This document shows positions 1 through 10,732 of a stretch of DNA of 64,000 nt, one piece after another. Under the pieces are notes generated by a model. It did not search any database, was not told the DNA's origin, and was given only the letters and a program-made list of their open reading frames with translations. Position 1 is the stretch's first letter; each line of letters opens with the position of its first letter. The stretch is from Carnegiea gigantea. Taxonomy: Eukaryota > Streptophyta > Magnoliopsida > Caryophyllales > Cactaceae. Position numbers and translations under genes: made by a program. The stretch covers positions 514,001 to 578,000 of the forward strand of contig JAKOGI010000027.1 in NCBI GenBank assembly GCA_029747015.1, written 5' to 3'.

Positions 1-427
1 GTATTTTGAATAGTTCATACTGATATATGAATGTATTCATTTTGGTTTCACGGACTTGGCTTGTCCCTTCATAAGAAACAATAAGCTTCTTCCAGATTTG
101 CTGAGCTGTATCACATGCAGAAATACGGTTATATTCATTAGCATCTAAACCACAATAAAGAATGTGCTTAACTTTTGAATTCTTGGTGAGTTTTCTCCAA
201 TCAGTACTAGTGTACTGATCTTTTGGTTTATCAATGAGTTCACCTTTGTCATTTTTAATTTGAGGAATAGAGTAAGGTCCATTACTCACAATTTTTCATA
301 ATTCCATATCAGTAGATTCAATAAAAATTTGCATGGCATTTTTCCAATAAGAAAAGTTTGTTCCTTTAATCAAGGGAGGTCTAACAGTACATCGACCTTC
401 GATATTGATATCTCCAGAGAAGGTCAT
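1..427 (-). pseudogene. Ty1/copia gag N-terminus, broken, runs off the left edge
   Basis: Reading the minus strand from an ATG at 427-425 gives a copia-type Gag start (MTFSGDINIEG, then PPLIKGTNFSYWKNAM), the DUF4219/UBN2 pattern in which a short peptide chooses a Y-W-K motif near residue 27. Codon 44 is TGA (298-296) where this family normally has Trp, so the copy is not functional. Beyond the stop the frame goes on with recognisable Gag sequence (VSNGPYSIPQIKND, CGLDANEYNRI, IWKKLIVSYEGT) to the window edge. The rest of the element lies outside the window to the left. Family assignment is by visible similarity to plant copia Gag; confident for family, not for lineage. Confidence 0.8.
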
Positions 428-469
428 GATCGTCACCCACTCGACTATTAGGTCAAAGAGTGTGGGACT

Positions 470-483
470 GGCTCTAATACCAA
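470..483 (-). other. Primer binding site of the left copia element
   Basis: The minus strand reads TTGGTATTAGAGCC, one mismatch from the TGGTATCAGAGC site complementary to the 3' end of plant initiator tRNA-Met that Ty1/copia elements use. It lies between the LTR-like sequence and the Gag ATG, as expected. Confidence 0.75.
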
Positions 484-1225
484 TTTAAGACTTAGATCAC
501 CCTATAGGGGGTTGAATAAGGTGATTGCAAAACCTTAAATTTAAGAATCGAAAGCAAAAACAGAAATTAAATCGAGACAATGCACAAGAATATTTTAACG
601 AGGTTGGGCCTCAATTAGGCTTAGTTCCCCGCCTAGAGTTATCCAACTCTAGGATTCAACACTCTACTTCTCTTATTAAGAATGAACTCTCACAATCTCT
701 AAGAGCTACCCCAATCTAGAGATCTCAAACACTTAAACCAACCCCATGATTTAAGTTTGGGGGAATTGTGACCTCACACCAAGTCCTGAGTTCACTCTTT
801 AATAAAGAATTTCTCAATACACTCACAACCTTTGATAACAATGTAATACTTAGAGTAAATTCACAAATGTATAGCTCAATGTTCTTGCAACTTGTTTTGA
901 TGCTTCGATGCTTGCTCCCCTTTCATTTGACCTCTATTTATAAGCTCAAGTGGACGTGCACCAAGAAAGGAAATTCTGCCCAGAATATCTTGAAATTGCA
1001 TTTCAAGCCCTTGAAATCTGGTCTGATTTTCTTGCAATCTTTGCTATGATTTGTGTTGATATGAAGCTACATAATATCTTTTCCTTACTCTTGAAAATAT
1101 TGCTGATTTTATTCTTTAGAGTACAATATAATAACAAGAGATTTTGGATCCTTGACAAAAAGGTTATTATTCTATCAATCATGATATTTCTTTGCAAATT
1201 AGTAAAATGACAATATTTGTCAACA
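484..1225 (-). mobile_element. Probable 5' LTR of the left copia element
   Basis: On the minus strand this stretch starts TGTTGACAAATATTG at 1225 and ends next to the primer binding site. A TATA box (TATAAATAG, 942-934) lies inside it, so the U3/R/U5 order is plausible. The end beside the primer site (GTCTTAA) is not a canonical CA. The partner LTR is outside the window, so neither end can be confirmed by comparison. Confidence 0.55.
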
Positions 1226-1544
1226 TAACATTTGAAATTGCAAGATCAGATTATATGCCAAGTATAGTGGATTATAGCAAGATAATATCAAGAGATTTGA
1301 TTCGTCAAAATTTGAAATTTAAATTTTGAATGGGCTTAAATAATTTCCTTGGTTGACTCCTATTTTATCAATCAAATAAAATCATGATGATATTCTATCA
1401 ATCAAACTATTAACAGAATATTTAGGAGAAGTAGGTTGCTCATTTATTTAACCACTTAGTCTTTTAGCAAATTTTGTATTTCATCAAAATGTTTAGCCAC
1501 TAATAGATTCAACAGAATTTAGTGTATGATTGTTCCTAATTTCA
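1226..1544. other. AT-rich intergenic stretch, nothing seen
   Basis: No open frame, inverted repeat or recognisable element. It may contain the flank of the copia insertion; no target duplication can be tested because the other end is missing. Confidence 0.5.
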
Positions 1545-3690
1545 TAGGCACCATCTTATTCATTTGAAACATGATTCCTAAAATGCCACAAAACAAGCAT
1601 TATAGCCTTACAGTCCCGCATGGTGCACCCTTAACCAAATGTCTTAAAACACTACACTCCCTGAATAATCCAGCATTCCAAAATGCATAACCCAGCACAA
1701 AACCGCCATCTTTATAACTCCCCGAACATATTTCTGAAAATCGTGTAAAACCATGGGTTTTAGCCTTCATGTGACATTCCTAATATGCTAAAAAACCACT
1801 ATATTCTATCCACTATACCGCCTACCATCCTAATATCTTTTAAATATTTCCCAAAACAAATTCCAGTGAGTGTGATAACTTCATTTGCATAATCTTCCAG
1901 GTTCTTAAGCTCAATTCCAAAACACCTATAAGACACTCTCACCATTCTACCTTCTAAGTGTCCTGAACATTCTGAAGATCCACCTAAACAAATATTGATG
2001 AGCTTGATCGCTTAATTGGCAAAGATTTTGAGATGTGATTTAAGAACGCCCAGAAATAGTTAATATGAAGGCATAAATGCATTTAAATTGTTTAGAATGG
2101 TCCTAAAATATCATAAACCATTTTCTAGAGCATACAGTCATGGATTCAAAATGTGGCCGAACCGCGACGAATCGGCCGCGTTGGAAAGGTTTTGGAGTTG
2201 GGCGATCCGCGTTTTCATACTGCGATAGCCGCGATATGGAACGCGATTGCCGTTTTAGAGCGATTTTGCCGTACCGCTACCAAAACCGAAATCACGACCG
2301 AAACCGTATTTTGAATCCTTGCATACAGTTACCATTTCACAATACCCGGCCAGTATTGAAGAACCCCAAAAATCATGTATAAATAGCCTTCATTTTGATT
2401 ACAAGAAACTTCAACCACTTCACTTCTAAAACCTGTTTAAGACATTCCAAACATCCCACTAAGAAACTCCAGTGTGCAATTGTGTGTAGTGACCTCCTTG
2501 GTGCCATCTTATTGATTTCAGGTAATATTTCCAGAAGGACACAAAAAGAGCATTATAGACTGATAGTGGCACATGATACACTCTTCGCCATCAAATAAAG
2601 GTCCTAAAACAACCTCAGACATTTTGAGAGGTCAAAATGAGCACAAAATCACCACCATGTCAAGCCTCAAATATATTCTGCAAAACCGCAAAAATCATGT
2701 CATTGCCGTCATCTTGATAGTCTTCATACACTCCAACCGCTCTACCACCTAAGCATCCCAGCATATTTCAAACATCGCCAGAAGCAAATTTCAACGAGTG
2801 TGGCAGCTTCATTGGCACCACCTTGTAGATTTTTAAGCATAGTTCTGAGACACCCAAAGGCATTATGATGAAGTACAAAGCACTTTATTGTTCAAAATGG
2901 TCCTCAAATACCCTAAAATATTTGAAAGTCATTAGAAGCATACAGTCACCATTTAACAACTAGTCGAGTACCTGAACTTTTTTCACAAACCCTAAACAGC
3001 CTTCCCTTTGGAGATCACAAGAGGCCCTAGCCCATATGCCTTCTAATTAAACATCCTAGTACATTCTAGATATCTCCTTAAACAAATCTCAATGAGCGTG
3101 ATGGTGGCACCTTCTTATAAAGTTTGAGTCATGATTCCAAAAAAAAAAAAAAAAAAAAACACTAGAAAATCTTCAATATGCTGGGACACATGGATTTTAA
3201 ATTGTTCAAAATTGTGCTACAAAGCCCTAAAGCATTTCCAGGAGAATGTAGTCATGATTTGAAAAATGGCTGCACATTTTTTAGGGGAAAAAAATGAGAG
3301 ATTCATTTTGAACGTCCTAAGAGAATTGCATCATTTGACTTTCGAAATCTTTTTATGACATTCTAAATATCCTAATAATGAATTTTAGTGTACAAGTGCC
3401 ACCATCTTATTGATTTGAAACATGATTTTCAAAAGCCACAAGACGACATCATAGACTCATGAAGGTACATGGTACACGCCCAACCAGGGGCAACAGCTCT
3501 AGAACACCTAAGATATTTTGAAAGGTTGAAACAAGTACGTAATCAACACTTTAATAACTCCCTAAAATATATCCAAAAATAACGAAAACCATGTGTAATA
3601 GCTTCATTTTTATGATCTCAAGGCACTATACCATCTAAAAACATCCTAATAAAGTCTAAATATCCCCCTAAACAATTGTGATCCAAAACT
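1545..3690. repeat. Degenerate tandem repeat, unit about 0.3 kb
   Basis: Several blocks recur in the same orientation. The block GGCACCATCTTATT...GAAACATGATTCC...CATTATAG appears near 1549, 2499 and 3400. The block AAATTGTTTAGAATGGTCCTAAAATA...GCATACAGT appears near 2090, 2890 and 3208. The block ACAAATTTCAACGAGTGTGG appears near 1857, 1988, 2790 and 3080. Once the 182-bp insert at 2139 is removed, spacings fit multiples of roughly 310 bp, with a suggestion of a three-unit higher order near 0.9 kb. Copies are strongly diverged and indel-rich. No coding content. It looks like an old satellite or a decayed tandem element; I do not recognise the family. Confidence 0.6.
2139..2320. mobile_element. 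MULE-type MITE, 182 bp, 9-bp TSD
   Basis: Terminal inverted repeats begin GGATTCAAAAT (2142-2152) and end ATTTTGAATCC (2308-2318), extending imperfectly inward through CGGTTTCGGTCG-like sequence. The 9-bp direct repeat GCATACAGT flanks it at 2130-2138 and 2321-2329. A 9-bp target duplication is the mark of Mutator-like elements. The interior is rich in CG dinucleotides, unlike the AT-rich surroundings. A paralogous empty site is present at 2938-2960, where GCATACAGT runs straight on into CACCATTTAACAA. Non-autonomous: no transposase. Confidence 0.8.
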
Positions 3691-4723
3691 CTTCCCATGA
3701 AGAACAATTGCACTGCATATAGGTCAAGACATGTACTCCAGGGCACAAGTTTCACATATCCATTAGAGAACTAGAAGTGCTTATCTCACACTACCTTATG
3801 AATGATAATAAAAGCTGGAAAACCCGGCATAACAATTAAACAGTTGACATAGGTCCATACACACATACACTATGTCAAAAGAAGTGCTGCGAAAGGATGT
3901 AAACCATGGATCGCATGAAAGGATGAGCAAATAAGCAATCTATCTCATTCCTTTAACCAACAGAGCTTTTCCCCTTACCTTGAGGGGTCTGGCGGAGGAG
4001 TTGGAGTGGAAGAGTTTATCTACGTTGTTCTTCTCACATAGAGGATTAATCCAAAAACAAACTTTAACTTATCATCCTTAGGTGTTTAAGAGCAATTCTA
4101 TCTAACCACCATCAATTTTTTTTAATCCTCCTCACGGACTAAAAATCAAATTATTACCAAACAAGAAAACATAGGAAAAACAGAAAAAGAGAACAAAGCT
4201 AGTAGATACAGGCTCATACTTGTCATGGAGAATCTTGTGCTTCGTAGTCCAAGTAGATTGTTGAATTTTAAAACTAACAACAGACAAAAACTGTCATCAA
4301 CAAAGACGGCAATCTCTAAAAGGAAAAAGATATTGTTGACATCAATGACACATGAAAATTCTTCCATAATGGATGCACTAGGAAAGCCCACACAAGCCAA
4401 GGCATAACCATTATGCATCTCCAAAGCCAACCTCCCTGCTGATGTAACTATTACATCATGGTCCAAAATAGAATGCATGGCATTTCCGAGACAATCATCA
4501 AGTAGTAAATGATTACCCAAGACTATCAGCCAGGTAACTCCAAAGAAAGTCGCTTTCCATATTCATGCCTTTTTTTTCTCGTCAGGCCCCAAAGTCGTCT
4601 CCAAGATAAGCTAGATCATGTAGAAAACAAGCCACACCTAGAATGAACTATTTTTCTTAAGTTTTGTGTAAGCAAACTCAAGTTTTGCATCCCCATGAGA
4701 GCTTTAATTGAAACATAAAAATC
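3691..4723. other. Intergenic; one unsupported minus-strand frame at 4146-4520
   Basis: The only notable content is a 124-codon minus-strand open frame at 4146-4520. Its C-terminal half is hydrophobic and low in complexity. The N-terminal half has a more protein-like composition (LDHDVIVTSAGRLALEMHNG), which could be an exon or element remnant. I do not recognise it. Confidence 0.4.
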
Positions 4724-4822
4724 TTTTCTTTTTTTCTTTGGTCAGCAAGTAAGATTCTTTCATTAATGCTCAGAAAGACATTACATCATATCATTCATAT
4801 GACTATACATCAGTTAAGCTAC

Positions 4823-6030
4823 CTATGCAAAAACTTGTAATATTTGTTGTTTTTCCTCTTCCTTTGGTATACAAATAATCCTGCTTCTAACTAAATTAAG
4901 CACATTCTTTACAAGTTGCTCCACGATAATACGCACTCCCCTATGAATCCTAGCATTCCTTTCAATCCAGAGATATAGATCAAACAGGTTAGCATAAGAT
5001 TCAGGGCCTTTTTCTTTACTTTTACAGCTTTGCATCTTGAAGCTAACCAATACTAAGCATTTTGAACAGAAATTCTGCATTGAAATTTGTCATTAAGCAG
5101 ATCCAAAGCCTCATTGCTATAAGCACAACTACTAAAGCAGATGACCTCTGTCCTCAATCCTCTGACAGCACAATGTACAGACGTTATCCTTGCTTTTGCA
5201 CATGCTTGTCTGCAACCTATTTAAGACAGCCAACCAAGTGACAATGCAAGTCTTAGGTATATTCCATCTAGTCCAGATAACCATAATCCAATGTAACCTA
5301 GGGCTATCATCATGTGTTATCCACCTGTAAGCACTAGCCAGAGAGTAAACCCCATTTGCAGAGCCACTCCAATTGCCAGATTTAATATCAAAACCACTTT
5401 TCAGGGCATCTTTCACCTTGACAATTTGCTTCCAGGTCCAGCTTGCTGTTACAGGAACCCTGTATTCCAACAGTCAATCTTTTTCAAATGCTTATGGTCT
5501 ACCCATTTAACCTGCAAGTTATCTGCCTTGCTAGAGATATCCCAAACATACCTGCTTAGGGTTGCATTGTTCCATGCTTCAAGCTGTCTTATACCAAGCC
5601 CACCTTTAGCTTTAGGCTTACACACAAAACCCCAAGCAACAAGAGAAGCCTTTTCAGTCACTGCCCTACAAAAATCTTCAACATACTTGAATCACTTGAC
5701 GCACCACAAATTTAGGTAAAATAACCATAGATGCCCAGTAAATCTGCATGCTTATAAGCACTGATTTTATTAACAGAACCCTGCCAGCTTATACGCACTG
5801 ATTTTATTAACAGAACCCTGCCAGCTTGTTCTAGTCCAGGTTTTAATTCTAGCGGTCATTCTCTCCACCAAGCATTGACGATCAGAATTAGACAGCTTAG
5901 TAGATGATAATCGCATCCCCAACCATAAATAAAAGAATCTTTAAGGTACAAGTTTACTACCAACGTTTAACTTTTTATACTTGGATTTGCAAAGGCCTAA
6001 GCAGAATGTCTCAGGAACATATGAAATAGT
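4823..6030 (-). pseudogene. LINE ORF2 C-terminal fragment with zf-RVT domain
   Basis: Minus-strand frames add up to the end of a plant LINE reverse transcriptase. Around 6030-5700 is the distal RT region (CLGLCKSKYKK, SDRQCLVERMTARIKTWT, INKISAYKLAG). At 5661-5449 is KAKGGLGIRQLEAWNNA, the usual bridge. At 5470-5132 is the reverse-transcriptase zinc-binding domain (GVYSLASAYRWI, WNIPKTCIVTWLAVLNRLQT, CTLCCQRIEDRGHL). At 5080-4823 is the terminal LYLWIERNARIHRG motif. The pieces are in different frames with stops, so the copy is dead. It belongs to the element at 4724-6040. Confidence 0.8.
5754..5827. repeat. 37-bp tandem duplication inside the LINE
   Basis: Two adjacent copies, 5754-5790 and 5791-5827, of a 37-bp unit containing GATTTTATTAACAGAACCCTG. 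They differ at one position (ATAAGCA versus ATACGCA). The duplication shifts the RT frame by one base. Confidence 0.9.
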
Positions 6031-6040
6031 AATGTAAAAA

Positions 6041-7088
6041 CACTAATGCAGTAGTGATTTTAACGATCAAATCGGTGCCATAGGTTATCTCACTCTAAAT
6101 ACCATTGGTAGTCATTTTAATGCGTCAGTCATTAGTTACTGAAGTTCAACTTTTGCTGATGTTTGGATAGTCACCGTTATTTATCTCAATCTGGATACCA
6201 ATGCAGTAGTTATTTTAACAATCAAATAGGTCCCATTAAGAGGTGTTCAATGTGAAATATATGGTATGGTTCAACCCAAACTCCTAAGTTCCAGCATTTG
6301 AAGAAACAAATTCAGTAATGTAATATCTAAACACCCCCCTGTCATCTTGCAAGGGTTGATTAAGTACATAATGGAATGTAAAATTCACAAACAAGTCAGA
6401 AAATGGATTTGCGAGCAAGTGAACACCATAAGGGCAAAGAAAGTTGAAAAATATGCTCTCTGCAGGGAAGTCTCCAAAATGTAACGGCAGATAGCCCGTA
6501 CACAATCTAATACACCTTGTTCAGTTACTTTCCAAGCACAAAGCCAAATTTTGTTCCTCTATCCATAAATTTGGAACAGTTTGTTCCCATCAAAGATGCA
6601 TAGAGCAACACACTCCATGTGAGCCCCCCCTCCCCCGGGGAAAAAAAAATGACCATAAAAGGGAGGGGGGGAAGAACAAGGAAAAAGGGGAAACTTACAC
6701 ATGAGTTAGTAAATTTGAACATGGAGAGATTGCCCGCTTAATCAGCATGCCTGTTGAATCTGATCACACGCGGCTCTCAAAATACAGAACCACTTTCAAC
6801 ATGTCATTGAAATTCAGCCAGCAAAATTGATAACAAATCAAACACGACCAAGCCTTAATCGTCGTTATCCGTATAGCCTCGTCACAAACCCAATTCTACA
6901 TCAATTTAATGATGAAAATTTTGAACAAAAACATATCTGAGTATTCAACAGTCATAATGTCGTGAATCAACGATCAGTTGGATTTCAAACGTTAAATTGT
7001 ATCAATAATGTGCTTGTTCTTCGATTATATGCAAATAATTGGGGGCGGGGTTAATTCATGAGCAAAATAATATGTGATTAGTAGTTAC
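6041..7088. other. Intergenic or intronic; C/G homopolymers near 6630-6675
   Basis: No supported exon. It would be intron or degraded gene body of the possible minus-strand gene that starts at 7124. Minus-strand open frames at 6284-6505 and 6525-6722 have no recognisable motif, and the second is interrupted by poly-C/poly-A tracts. I tried to extend the 7089-7124 exon into this region and found stops. Confidence 0.4.
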
Positions 7089-7124
7089 CGGCTCTTTCCT
7101 TGAATTTAGCTTTTGATCCGCCAT
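7089..7124 (-). CDS. Possible orphan first exon (MADQKLNSRKEP)
   Basis: On the minus strand ATGGCGGATC has a good plant initiation context (GGATCAA after ATGGC, AAAC before). Twelve codons run into a consensus-like donor CCG|GTAACT at 7088-7087. Right before the ATG is AAACCCTAAA (7135-7126), the telo-box found at the 5' ends of many plant housekeeping genes. No downstream exon could be phased: candidate acceptors near 6750 lead to an immediate stop, and the LINE begins at 6040. It may be the surviving 5' end of a gene broken by insertions, or a gene whose next exon I missed. Confidence 0.3.
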
Positions 7125-7125
7125 G

Positions 7126-7135
7126 TTTAGGGTTT
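7126..7135 (-). promoter_or_regulatory. Telo-box next to the possible first exon
   Basis: Minus strand AAACCCTAAA, 2 bases upstream of the ATG. The motif is typical of genes for ribosome and translation components. Confidence 0.45.
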
Positions 7136-7585
7136 CATGGAACTACGAACTCGCCGCATAGAAAGCTGAGGAGAGAGATTTTCAAGATAGCAGAAGCAGA
7201 GGTTTTGCGTCCAGCGCGACTTGCGCTTGCCGAATAAGCCAACCGTGAAGGGTTTTCGCGCGTCGGATGAACATTCGCGAAAGCACTGTGGTTCAAACTG
7301 AAATGTGTCAATCTCTAGTATTGCAGTGTGGCAATGGTATTCTACGCCCAACGGCATTGTACGCCCCTTTGTGACCAACACCCACCTAGAAAAAAAAAGA
7401 AAAGAAAAGGAAAAAAAAAACCCTCTAATATATTGCAAATAAAAAAACCCCCACCGCGAAGAAAAGGGCGAATAAAAAAGATGGTGATAAAATGCCTTAG
7501 AGTGATTAGAGACAGTATTAACGATACTAATGCAAGTTAGTTCAGGTATTTTAATATTTGTTCTCACCAAGGAAGGTCACACGAT

Positions 7586-8304
7586 TACGGATGACAGTGG
7601 GGTGAAAAATCTCCGATCTGTATTGGGGAAAAATCCTCGCTTCCAATAGGACGGGGACGAGATTCAATCTCGAGCGGGGAAGGGGACGGGCTTCACCTTG
7701 TCCCCGCTTCGTCGTCTGTGGAAAAACCCTCATCCCCATCCGCGCTTTCTCACCCCGATTAGGGGAAAATATATCCCGTTCTTGTTTATAATTAAAATTA
7801 CATATAAATATTTTGTTTGTGAACATAAGATTAAGATTAGAGAAGTAAATTTACTTAAAAAACCGTAGTTATATAATCCCTTTTTTCTTTTTAGACTTTG
7901 ATTGGGTTGTGTTTGATTTCTTAGACTTTGGTTTGGTTGTGTTGCATGGACTTGTTAAATTTTAATTTCGGTTGAATTATAAACTTTGATGACGTATGTT
8001 AGACTTGAGTTGCATAAACGCTACAAGAGCTTTGTACAAATAATTTAGGTTCGTCTGCTATGCAACTTGACCTTTCATCCAACATTCAAATTGTAATATA
8101 GTTTTCATATATGCAGGAAAAAAAATTACGGGTAAAAATCCCGGTTGGAGTTTAGTTGATGATTAAATCCCTGCTGGTGATGGAGACGAGGATGAAATTT
8201 TTCTCCGCAACAGGAAACAGGGTGGGGACGGGGTCGCGGAGCTGAGTGGGAAAAAGGTCAAGGAATATGCCCTCTGTCCCAAACCGGCCCCATTGTTATC
8301 CCTA
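7586..8304. mobile_element. hAT-type MITE, 719 bp, 8-bp TSD
   Basis: The left end reads TACGGATGACAGTGGGG and the right end, reversed, TAGGGATAACAATGGGG: 14 of 17 positions match. The flanks are CACACGAT (7578-7585) and CACACAAT (8305-8312), an 8-bp duplication with one mismatch, as expected for hAT. The sub-terminal parts (7600-7780 and 8120-8300) are G/C-rich with GGGGACGGGG-like runs; the middle is AT-rich. No transposase frame; the long minus-strand open frame at 7551-7826 is a shadow of the GC-rich end. Confidence 0.75.
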
Positions 8305-8312
8305 CACACAAT

Positions 8313-9142
8313 TGAGTTTCGTAAATGAAGAAAATTTTTAATGTAACTTTACCTCATTTTATATAGGTCAACAGTAGTTCGACTATAATAAAATAAATGT
8401 CGAAGGATCCCAAAAAAAAATTACTAAGAGCAAGTTTGACTCATTTTAATTTTTGCACGCTATTAGTTCCTACAAAATTTTGTACGTATTTAATTCCTTT
8501 GTGATTTTTTCGATTGAAACTTCCTTTGCATTTTGTGTGGGAGCTTTTTTTTAGTAGGAATGACATAGTTTTTGTTTTTTCTTTTGTTTTTGGTCGGATA
8601 TCAATGTTTCATTAATGACCAATGGTACATCATACATGCAAATTTTATTCATAGTGACTAAACTAAAGTTATGATATATTCGTGTCCTCTATCAATTTCA
8701 ATTTTTGTCTCCCAAAATTAAAAAGCTAACTCAGCAACATGTATGGACATGTTTTGCGCGTGATCTACTTGCAACAACGGAGAAAATAAAAAACATTAGA
8801 AAAACCTACATATGAGCTCCGGGCACCCCGTAGTAAAATAGTTTTACTTATTGTGTAAGTCTTTGCATTGAGCAAGTATGCAATTAGTATAGACTTTGTT
8901 TTTAATCACGATGTTCCTCATTGCTAGTATTGTCTAATCCAAACATACTGACTATTCATATTTCAGATATGATCACACATACTTTTGTCATTCACTAAAT
9001 AAACCAAATAATTTTTGAGCATTAGGAACCTAGACATTAAAGGTCTTAGTTGACATACCAAATTACCAAATGTTTATCATGTTTATGGTCATGGCTCCAA
9101 GGTAGTTTTTTTTTTTTTTCCTTTCCCGCTCCTCTACTTCAC
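8313..9142. other. Intergenic; short LINE tail remnant near 8566-8650
   Basis: Mostly AT-rich sequence without frames. At about 8566-8650 the order T-rich run, GGTCGGATATCAATG, TTTCATTAATGACC, ACATCAT resembles the end of the LINE at 4727-4800 (T-rich run, GGTCAGCAAG, TTTCATTAATGCTC, ACATCAT). It is probably a very short 5'-truncated LINE in the same orientation. Confidence 0.4.
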
Positions 9143-9145
9143 TTA

Positions 9146-10729
9146 GGCCCTATTCTTTTCATTGGTAAATTACAAGTGTGAAATGGGTGAGAGTGGGAAA
9201 GGGGAGGGAAGGAGTAGGTGGGAGTCGGAGTGGATATGAGTGGTATTTTTTAAAGTGTGGGAAAGGGGGGGAAGGAGTAGGTGGGAGTGGGTAGGAGTGG
9301 TATTTTTTAAAGTGTGGGAGATGGGGGGACGGAGTGGGAAGAAGTGGCAGGGAGTGGGAATGAGTTGAATATAGTATGAGAGTTGATATAAGTTACTTAT
9401 ATTGTTTTTTAAATGTAATCTTTTATTTGTGATTGTAATTACCGATGATAAAAAAAAATTTAGACTGAAAAAAATATTTTTCTGTATTGATTCGAGTACG
9501 AAATATTATTTCGTGGCCGTTGTTACCAAAAAAAATTATAATTTTCGTTATTCGTAAAACAAATTACGGATATATTTTTTCTTCATATATTAAACAAATA
9601 CGAACATAAAAAAATACACATATGTTCAGGTTCTGTTCTTTTTGTTGGTAAATATAAATTTAACAACCTTAACCAGATTCAACCCACATCAATCCACTTC
9701 ACGAATTTCAATAAAAAAAATACAAACTTCAACCAACTTCAACCCATATTAGCTCAGTTCAACCAACTTTAACTCACTTTTCACTATTTTAATCAATTTT
9801 TACCCATCATACAAAAAAATTTAACCACTTCAATCCATTTTAACCTACTCCAACCCACTTCAACCAAAAAAAAAAATACCCACTTCAATCTACTTTAACC
9901 CCTTCAATAAAAAAATATCCACTAACCTACTTTAACCCACTTCTACCAATCTCAATCACCTTCACCTATTTACCAACCCATATTTCTCGACGAAAAGGAC
10001 AAATCCTCAGTACACAGAAAATAATCATCTACAATTTGTGTTAAGAACTTTCAATATTTTGTTACTAACGCACAGTAAAAAAATATCTGCTCACAATGCA
10101 TGTACCATACATCTGCACTTCCTATCATGAAGTACAAATAACGCCAAAAAAATTTACACATTCATTTGTTATGCCGGAAAAAACATCTACAAATTTGGTG
10201 CCAAATTACGCTGAAAGAAAAATAAATCTGTTACACATGCAACAACAACCATCCACGCTTTGGTGACCTATAACAAATATTTCGTAACAAATAAAAAAAA
10301 ATTTAAGCATTTATTCATATACAGAATCAAATCCAAAATATCTACCAGTCACAAAAAACCAATATTTACTTAACAAAGCAGAAAAAATTATTATTTTTTC
10401 AATATATATAATAAAAATTACATCATCTACAATTTTCGACACGACTAACAAATATTTTCATAACATTCGAAAAATAAATAAAACTTCGCATAATTATTAT
10501 CAGATTATTCATGCACACAATTACATAAATTATAAAAGTTTTCAAAATATGAAAAATAATAGTTATATGTAGAAGTTAAAAGGAGTGGGTGAAAGTGGGT
10601 GACAATGGGAATTAGTGTTTTTTTTTTTTTTTTAAAAAAAGTGTGGAAAGATGTGGGAAAGAGAGAAAGGAATGGGTGGAAGTGGGAATAAGTGAGTTGG
10701 GCCCATTAAACTATGAAAAGAACCGGAGC
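9146..10729. mobile_element. PIF/Harbinger-like element A, 1.58 kb, TSD TTA
   Basis: The left end is GGCCCTATTCTTTTCAT and the right end, reversed, GCTCCGGTTCTTTTCAT. TTA flanks it at 9143-9145 and 10730-10732. A three-base TTA/TAA duplication with a GGSCCTGTT start is the PIF/Harbinger (Tourist) pattern. Both ends carry G-rich short repeats (GGAGTGGGTGG on one strand); from 9190 to 9345 a unit of roughly 55-60 bp (GGAAAGGGG...GTGGTATTTTTTAAAGTGTG) is repeated. The AT-rich centre has no transposase frame. Element G (9629-10006) is nested inside it. Confidence 0.65.
9629..10006. mobile_element. Harbinger-like MITE G, nested in element A, TSD TCA
   Basis: It begins GGTTCTGTTCTTTTTG and ends CGAAAAGGACAAATCC, with TCA at 9626-9628 and 10007-10009. 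The interior is an irregular array of CAACCCACTTCAA-type units, the same minisatellite as in copies B to F. It sits inside element A, so it is the younger insertion. Confidence 0.65.
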
Positions 10730-10732
10730 TTA

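Larger units (their letters stand above)
4724..6040 (-). mobile_element. 5'-truncated plant LINE (L1-like)
   Basis: A minus-strand non-LTR retrotransposon copy. Its 3' end is an A-rich tail (seen as the T-rich run 4724-4740 on the plus strand) preceded by the CTTACTTGCTGACC-type end common in plant L1 elements. Reading upstream on the minus strand there follow the C-terminal tail, the zinc-binding RT domain and the distal RT region. It fades out near 6040, so over half of ORF2 and all of ORF1 are missing: 5' truncation, as is usual for LINEs. I could not identify a clean target-site duplication. Confidence 0.8.

Noticed and set aside
7328..7540. Lys-rich plus-strand frame of 70 codons
   Set aside because: Made of A-rich tracts (KKKKRKGKKK); no motif and no start context.
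7551..7826. Minus-strand frame of 91 codons
   Set aside because: Lies in the GC-rich end of the hAT MITE; a composition shadow.
10020..10560. Search for a Harbinger transposase inside element A
   Set aside because: No frame of useful length; the interior is AT-rich with stops in every frame.
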